Shown here one piece after another: positions 59,167 to 64,000 of a stretch of DNA of 64,000 nt; the first letter of the stretch is position 1; every line of letters starts with the position of its first letter. A program made the translations under genes and the position numbers. The notes below the pieces were generated by a model that worked only from the letters and a program-made list of their open reading frames with translations, ran no database searches and was not told where the DNA came from. This DNA comes from an uncultured Desulfobacterales bacterium (GTDB lineage: Bacteria > Desulfobacterota > Desulfobacteria > Desulfobacterales > JAHEIW01): assembly GCA_947259495.1 (NCBI GenBank), contig CAMYLV010000001.1, positions 62,001 to 126,000 on the forward strand, written 5' to 3'.

Positions 59167-59739
59167 TCATTCCTGTGGAAAAAGCGTGCGTTCAACCAGG
59201 TCGCATAAGATGTGGCCCAGGGTGATATGGGCTTCCTGAATCCGGGCGGTATCATCGGATGGGGCCGTAAACACCAGTTTCGCACATTTAGCGAGGGCTC
59301 CGCCGCGGCCGGTCAATGCGATGGAAAAAATTTCTTTTTCATTGGCGACTTCAATGGCCTGAATGATGTTTCGAGAATTTCCGCTGGTGCTTATGCCCCA
59401 GGCAATATCATTTTTTTTGCCCAGTGCTTCGATCTGCTTTGAAAAAATGTCATCAAACCGATAATCGTTTCCAATGCTGGTCAAAATGGAGGTGTCGGTG
59501 GTTAAGGCAATGGCCGCCAGGGGAGGGCGTTCGATTTTAAAGCGGTTGACAAATTCAGCGGCCAGGTGCTGTGCATCCGCGGCACTGCCGCCGTTTCCGA
59601 AAATAAGAATTTTATTTCCGGCGCTGATACAGGCGGCTATTTTTTCAGCCGCAAAAATAATGCGATCAAGGTGCTTTTCGATAAATTGGCGCTTGATCTG
59701 AAGACTTTCTTCAAGCTGCTGCAAAATAATTTTTTTCAT
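59167..59739 (-). CDS. gmhA: Phosphoheptose isomerase GmhA
   Basis: 190 residues, SIS domain. Converts sedoheptulose 7-phosphate to glycero-manno-heptose 7-phosphate for LPS core. Motifs KILIFGNGGSAADAQHLAAEF, IALTTDTSILTSIGNDYRFDDIFSKQ, GISTSGNSRNIIQA and the final IQEAHITLGHILCDLVE are diagnostic. Stands 13 bases downstream of the TPR gene. Confidence 0.95.
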   Translation of the reverse strand: MKKIILQQLEESLQIKRQFIEKHLDRIIFAAEKIAACISAGNKILIFGNGGSAADAQHLAAEFVNRFKIERPPLAAIALTTDTSILTSIGNDYRFDDIFSKQIEALGKKNDIAWGISTSGNSRNIIQAIEVANEKEIFSIALTGRGGALAKCAKLVFTAPSDDTARIQEAHITLGHILCDLVERTLFPQE

Positions 59740-59752
59740 AGCGTTATTTCAC

Positions 59753-61111
59753 TCAACCCGTTGAGCGCGACGTTTTGGGTGGCAATTTACTTGCGATTTC
59801 CGTTATCACATCAGATGCGTCTTTACCAAGGCGCTCGGCTTGCTTAAATTCTCTTAAAGCATCATCCAGACGATTTTGTTTGAGATAAAGCTGGCCCAAT
59901 CGATACCGGAAAAGACCGTTATCAGGGGCAAGTTGAACACTTTCCTGGCAGAACATCTGGGCAATTTCCGGATTTTCTTCTTGCTCGGCAAACAAACACC
60001 CCATTGCCGATAAGGAAGCGGCATCGCCGGGATTATGTTTGATGGCCTTTTTATAGGCGGCAATAGCCGCGTCGACGTTGCCGATTTTCATATAGCATTC
60101 ACCCAGATACCGAAAAACCGCACCCGATGCCGGCTCCAATAAAGCGGCATGTTTAAGAAATTTCTTACCGCTTTCGGGCTGTTTCATTTCCATCAGCAGC
60201 CTGCCGGTTTGAAAAGTGATTTCGAACACATCTTGATTGATGGCATTGGCTTTCAGAAAAAGATCAAGCGCCTTTTTGCGGTCGCCGTTCAACATGTGGG
60301 TAAAACCCATGTTGTACCAGGCCATGACTTCAAGATGATCCAACTTTACCGCTGATTGAAATTCCAATTTCGCCTTTTCATATTCTCCTAACAGACCATA
60401 GCAAACGCCCAGACTGTTGTGAACATTGATGTTCGTCGGATCCATTTTCAGGGCCTGTTGAAACTCTTCAATTGAACCTTTGATATCGCCTTGATCGAAC
60501 AGTTGATCGCCACTGATGTTTAAGCTCACGGCATCAAAGATCATGGCGCTGTTAGGCCCCAAAAAAGCTGCATGATCCAATGCCTTGCGGGCGTTGTCCA
60601 GTACCTGCGCCGGTTGAAAACTGAGGGTCGGATATTCGGCGATGCCGGCGCTGACAGTTAAAGCGGCCTTATTTTTTGACGTCTGTTGAAATTGTTGTGC
60701 GAGTTTTAGACAGCTGGCGCTATTTTTTTGATCAAAAAAGGCGCCGAACAAACCCTGATTTAACAGGCCCCAGGTGCCATTGTGTTTCTTGCAAAAGGTA
60801 TTAAATAATTTGACAGCCCTTTTATGGGCTACCGCCGGGTCGGCTTGCGGTTTCTTAGAATCGGTGGCCACCTCATCATCGATCTGGAAAACAAGACCGG
60901 CAAACCGGGTAGCCGGGGTCAACTGCTCTAATGCATGATCCAAAAATGCTTGCCCTGTCAGCAGGCCGGGGTAAATGGATTGAATGGCCTTTTGGATCCT
61001 AACGGGGATTTGAATTCGCTTGTTTTGCAAATCATCTGCTTCGGCCTTGGCGTGCAGGAAATGCCGCGTAGATTCCCGGTGGTGATAGAGTTCAGATTGG
61101 TCTTTTCGCAT
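59753..61111 (-). CDS. TPR-repeat protein with a degenerate GGDEF-like N-terminal domain
   Basis: 452 residues. Residues ~60-195 have the feel of a nucleotidyl-cyclase fold that lost the GGDEF motif: FAGLVFQIDDEVATDS, KHNGTWGLLNQGLFGAFFDQ in the place of the signature, LTVSAGIAEYPT, and NARKALDHAAFLG. From ~200 at least five TPRs follow, such as GSIEEFQQALKMDPTNINVHNSLGVCYGLLGEYEKAKLEF and AIAAYKKAIKHNPGDAASLSAMG. It is probably a scaffold. It begins one base past the selA stop, a tight coupling that is unusual for selA. Confidence 0.75.
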   Translation of the reverse strand: MRKDQSELYHHRESTRHFLHAKAEADDLQNKRIQIPVRIQKAIQSIYPGLLTGQAFLDHALEQLTPATRFAGLVFQIDDEVATDSKKPQADPAVAHKRAVKLFNTFCKKHNGTWGLLNQGLFGAFFDQKNSASCLKLAQQFQQTSKNKAALTVSAGIAEYPTLSFQPAQVLDNARKALDHAAFLGPNSAMIFDAVSLNISGDQLFDQGDIKGSIEEFQQALKMDPTNINVHNSLGVCYGLLGEYEKAKLEFQSAVKLDHLEVMAWYNMGFTHMLNGDRKKALDLFLKANAINQDVFEITFQTGRLLMEMKQPESGKKFLKHAALLEPASGAVFRYLGECYMKIGNVDAAIAAYKKAIKHNPGDAASLSAMGCLFAEQEENPEIAQMFCQESVQLAPDNGLFRYRLGQLYLKQNRLDDALREFKQAERLGKDASDVITEIASKLPPKTSRSTG

Positions 61112-61112
61112 A

Positions 61113-62567
61113 TCAAGCCTTCATTATCCGATTTTCAAATGCAATTTCAATAGTTGCGTACTCATCTTCCTGGATCGTTCGGGGATCCATGACAAATAAA
61201 TCGTCTTCAATTCTACCAATAATTGGCGGGTTGTTGTTCCGCATCATTTTTTCCACAGTGTTTGGTGAGAGACCATCAATTTGGATGCCAACGCACAAAC
61301 TGGGGAGGTCGATGAGGGGTAATGCACCCCCACCGGTTTTGGAAGCGCTCTCCAGAAGCCGAATGTGCATGCGGGGGCCGCCGATTCGCTTTAAGCGATC
61401 AGCAAAGCCCTGGGCGCGGTCTTGAATCTCCGGCAGCGGAAGCATGATCATGCGCAATGTAGGTATAGTGCGCGCCGCTTTCTCTTCATCACGATATAAT
61501 CGCAAGGTGCCCTCCAGAGCGGCCAGGGTGAGTTTGTCAATCCGCAGCGCCCGCGTAATCGGATTTTTCTTGATCGCGTCAATGACCCTCTTTTTCCCGA
61601 CGATAATGCCGGCTTGAGGACCACCAAGGAGCTTGTCGCCGCTAAAGGCAACCACATCCGCTCCAGCGGTCACGGATTCCTGCACGGTGGGTTCTTTTAG
61701 CAGGCCAAACCTCGAAAAATCGATAAACGTTCCACTGCCCAGATCCTCCATGACCGGCAATTGATGCGCTGCGCCTAAATCTACGAGTTCACGTAGTGAT
61801 ACCTCCGCTGTGAAGCCGACGACGTTGTAGTTGCTGGTGTGGACTTTTAAAAGCAAGCCGGTGTTCGGGCCGATGGCGTTTTCATAATCCCTTAGATGCG
61901 TGCGGTTGGTGGTTCCGACCTCTTTCAGGATACCGCCGCTTTTAGCCATCACATCCGGCACGCGGAAGGAGCCGCCAATTTCAACGAGTTCACCGCGAGA
62001 GACAATCACCTCTCTGTCCCGCGCGAGGGTTTCCAGACTTAAAAGGACCGCACCGGCATTGTTGTTGACCACCAGGGCTGCTTCAGCCCCGCTGATTTCA
62101 CAGATCAACTCCTCGACGCTGCTATAGCGCGATCCCCTCCTGCCAGCGGCCAGATCATATTCCAGGTTGGAATAGCGGCCGGCAATCGTTACCAGATTGT
62201 CAATAACCTCAGGCGCCAGCAGCGAGCGGCCCAGATTCGTATGGACCACGATACCGGTTGCATTAATCGTGCGTTTTAGATTCGGTGTCATGGCCTGGTG
62301 AACCACGTTTTTAACGACCTCGATCATCCGTGCGTCCGACACGCTGTCTTCATTCATGGCGGGATCATTGTCGAGGATTTGCTGTCGCCTGTGGCCAACC
62401 ACCTTGCGGATTGAATTGACCACAACCGTGTGCGGGATGCTTTCAATGAAGGTTTCTTTGGCGACAAGGGCCATCAGGGAATCCACAGCCGGAAGCGCGC
62501 GCAGCAGGGCCTGCTGGTCCGGGCTGATGGGCACCAATTTTTTCTTTTGTAATTTTGCTTTGGTCAT
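61113..62567 (-). CDS. selA: L-seryl-tRNA(Sec) selenium transferase SelA
   Basis: 484 residues. PLP enzyme that converts Ser-tRNA(Sec) to selenocysteinyl-tRNA(Sec). PLP lysine in VVAFSGDKLLGGPQAGI; NATGIVVHTNLGRSLL, RRGSRYSSVEELICEISGAEAALVVNNNAGAVLL and KVHTSNYNVVGFTAEV are typical SelA motifs. Its presence, with the Sec-UGA peroxiredoxin at 6867-7514, shows an active selenocysteine system. selB and the tRNA(Sec) gene are not seen in the window; a TPR protein follows where selB often sits. Confidence 0.96.
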   Translation of the reverse strand: MTKAKLQKKKLVPISPDQQALLRALPAVDSLMALVAKETFIESIPHTVVVNSIRKVVGHRRQQILDNDPAMNEDSVSDARMIEVVKNVVHQAMTPNLKRTINATGIVVHTNLGRSLLAPEVIDNLVTIAGRYSNLEYDLAAGRRGSRYSSVEELICEISGAEAALVVNNNAGAVLLSLETLARDREVIVSRGELVEIGGSFRVPDVMAKSGGILKEVGTTNRTHLRDYENAIGPNTGLLLKVHTSNYNVVGFTAEVSLRELVDLGAAHQLPVMEDLGSGTFIDFSRFGLLKEPTVQESVTAGADVVAFSGDKLLGGPQAGIIVGKKRVIDAIKKNPITRALRIDKLTLAALEGTLRLYRDEEKAARTIPTLRMIMLPLPEIQDRAQGFADRLKRIGGPRMHIRLLESASKTGGGALPLIDLPSLCVGIQIDGLSPNTVEKMMRNNNPPIIGRIEDDLFVMDPRTIQEDEYATIEIAFENRIMKA

Positions 62568-62631
62568 GATGTTAATCTGCAGGCATAGCGCTTAACACTT
62601 CTGTCTGGCTCCTTTATCAGCAGCTTCGGGC

Positions 62632-63984
62632 TTACATCAGGGCCAGCTCAGGTGATGACTCCAGCACCTTTATAGGAATATGGTCGATAAGCTTTGGAAA
62701 GTCAGAAATCGTCAATCCGATGGCTTCCAGCCGGGAAGCGAGGGTGTCGGTATTTATTCGTTCCAGCTCCAGTCCGGCGTGAAATCTGCTCATCAGCAGA
62801 TCGGCCAGGTAAACAATATGCACTAGCGCATCGTGTTGGGCCGCGTTTTCAGGCTGGTGGTGATGCCGGATAGTTTCAATCAGGGATTCCGGCAATGACC
62901 AGTTTATCGCTAACTCAGCGCCCACTTCGGTATGATCGGTTCCGAGCACCTGTTTTTCCACTTCGGAGAAATTTTTTTCTTCCTGATTTAATTCTCGATA
63001 AAAGAGCGGAAATCCAGATTGGATGAATTGATCAAGTGCCACCTTGCCGATATCATGCAGCAGACCCGCCGTGTAGGCCAAAGCGGGATCCGCTCGGCCG
63101 GTTAAGACCGCCAATTTTTCGGCAATCACTGCCGTTCCGATTGCATGATGGTATATGCCGCCCTTACACAGAGAATAACCCGAACCAATCTGTTTAAAGA
63201 AGTTATCCAAAGACGCCGAAATAACAAACTTCAGAAAAAGATGTTGCCCCAGCATGACCAACGCATGGTCCAAAGACTCGATCTTGTTACGAAGGGCAAA
63301 CATGACCGAATTGCAAAGCCTCAGCGTCCTGGCGCTGAGGACCTGATCCTTTCGAATCTCCTCGGATACTTTTATTATTTCATAATGGTCTGTATTGATG
63401 ATTCGCAATAGTTTTAAGGCAATTTGCGGAATGGGCTGCAAATCTTTTATGGATTGACTGATATCCCGGGGTTTTGGGATTTTAACATCGGCATCGGCTG
63501 ACAGCTTGTCAAACCCAGCCGGCTCGATATGAAATCGACCCGTGTTCAGGTCCAACTCGAGCCGGCAGGTGAAAAATCCACCGGTTTCCAATTTCTCGAC
63601 CTGTATGTTTTCCGCGCGAATTAGCTGCATGACTTGCTCGGCGGTCCGCCCGCCGATATCCATTTCGAAATCGGTATCGTTTACCGGGCCCACCAGCGCC
63701 CCACCGGCGATGCAGGCTTTTACATTTTCAGCTGTAGCCCCTGCATCGTACAAAGCCTGAACAAAGGGTGGAAAACCGGTAGATGCGTATTTTTCGGGCT
63801 GAAACGTGTCGCCCGGGGTTGCCGGCTCAGGGAGCAGCAAATGGATCAAACCACCGACGCCGGCGACCGGATCATGAAGCGCCACGCCCACACACGTTCC
63901 CAGATAGGCCTCCAAGACTATTGGTTTTTGGGTATCAATACGATAGCTTCCGGCAGCTACGTGGTAGCGGTGTTTTTCCGGCAT
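62632..63984 (-). CDS. CheD-HDOD fusion protein
   Basis: 450 residues; ATG at 63984 with AGGACAA upstream. N-terminal ~155 residues are a CheD deamidase-like domain: YLGTCVGVALHDPVAGVGGLIHLLLP (catalytic Cys31, His48), CIAGGALVGPVND and FEMDIGGRTAEQV. From ~175 the HDOD domain begins (SIKDLQPIPQIALKLLRIIN) with HHAIGTAVIAEKLA, GLLHDIGKVALDQF (HD pair intact) and ETIRHHHQPE. CheD deamidates chemoreceptor glutamines; HDOD domains act in signalling. The fusion may link chemotaxis adaptation to a second pathway. Confidence 0.88.
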   Translation of the reverse strand: MPEKHRYHVAAGSYRIDTQKPIVLEAYLGTCVGVALHDPVAGVGGLIHLLLPEPATPGDTFQPEKYASTGFPPFVQALYDAGATAENVKACIAGGALVGPVNDTDFEMDIGGRTAEQVMQLIRAENIQVEKLETGGFFTCRLELDLNTGRFHIEPAGFDKLSADADVKIPKPRDISQSIKDLQPIPQIALKLLRIINTDHYEIIKVSEEIRKDQVLSARTLRLCNSVMFALRNKIESLDHALVMLGQHLFLKFVISASLDNFFKQIGSGYSLCKGGIYHHAIGTAVIAEKLAVLTGRADPALAYTAGLLHDIGKVALDQFIQSGFPLFYRELNQEEKNFSEVEKQVLGTDHTEVGAELAINWSLPESLIETIRHHHQPENAAQHDALVHIVYLADLLMSRFHAGLELERINTDTLASRLEAIGLTISDFPKLIDHIPIKVLESSPELALM

Positions 63985-64000
63985 CAGGATTGTCCTATCG

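Overview
The window is a 64 kb piece of a bacterial chromosome that reads like an anaerobic, metabolically versatile member of the Desulfobacterota (Desulfobacterales-like). This placement is inference. It rests on a glutaryl-CoA-dehydrogenase-type acyl-CoA dehydrogenase, an ANL acyl-CoA ligase beside a Liv-type ABC transporter, a CobA-HemD fusion for siroheme/corrinoid synthesis, selenocysteine machinery (selA), many flavin/thiol redox proteins, and dense c-di-GMP type signalling domains. No rRNA, tRNA, CRISPR array, phage or full insertion sequence was recognised.

Layout. 1-3.5 kb (+): tail of a Liv ABC operon (LivM-LivG-LivF) and an acyl-CoA ligase. 3.6-7.5 kb (-): nitroreductase, GalT-like uridylyltransferase, ferredoxin-reductase-like flavoprotein, PduO-type cobalamin adenosyltransferase, and a peroxiredoxin-like SELENOPROTEIN whose in-frame UGA splits it in ordinary ORF calling. 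7.5-11.6 kb: AT-rich accessory stretch with secreted or membrane proteins. 11.6-24.7 kb (-): threonine dehydratase, SMUG1-type uracil-DNA glycosylase, ArsN2-type acetyltransferase, methyltransferase, tRNA-binding protein, LysE exporter with nitrilase, zinc-ribbon membrane protease-like protein, a double zinc-finger/PilZ fusion, phosphodiester glycosidase, MscL with a zinc-ribbon tail, and a HAD phosphatase. 25-28.4 kb (+): cyclic-2,3-DPG-synthetase-like GTPase, carbamate kinase, VKOR-thioredoxin fusion. 28.6-37.6 kb (+): HNH protein, UDP-glucose dehydrogenase, RmlA, then IleS-LspA-HolA. 37.6-46.4 kb: aldo/keto reductase, glutaryl-CoA-dehydrogenase-like enzyme, flavin reductase, J-domain protein, lipoprotein, C-S lyase, PhzF. 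46.8-64 kb (-): MTHFR-like protein, ferritin-like/GGDEF fusion, PilZ, adenosine-specific kinase, a compatible-solute cluster (M20-like pseudopeptidase, glucosyl-3-phosphoglycerate synthase) coupled to moaA, FMN reductase-SCP2 fusion, the hem/cob genes, gmhA, a TPR protein, selA and a CheD-HDOD fusion.

Intergenic DNA is unusually rich in repeats: a ~232 bp multi-hairpin element (two full copies, one truncated, one internally deleted, three end fragments), a ~79 bp element with 14 bp terminal inverted repeats, a related element with its two modules in swapped order, and two kinds of 7-bp-period degenerate repeats. These repeats extend several ORFs falsely at their 5' ends, so starts here were chosen from ribosome binding sites.

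The best-supported unusual observations are the UGA-decoded peroxiredoxin with a SECIS-like hairpin at the expected distance in the same window as selA; the M20-family protein lacking the catalytic Glu-Glu beside gpgS; a glutaryl-CoA dehydrogenase whose decarboxylation-linked residues are changed; several sensor-domain fusions; and a candidate terminator-ended small RNA facing moaA.
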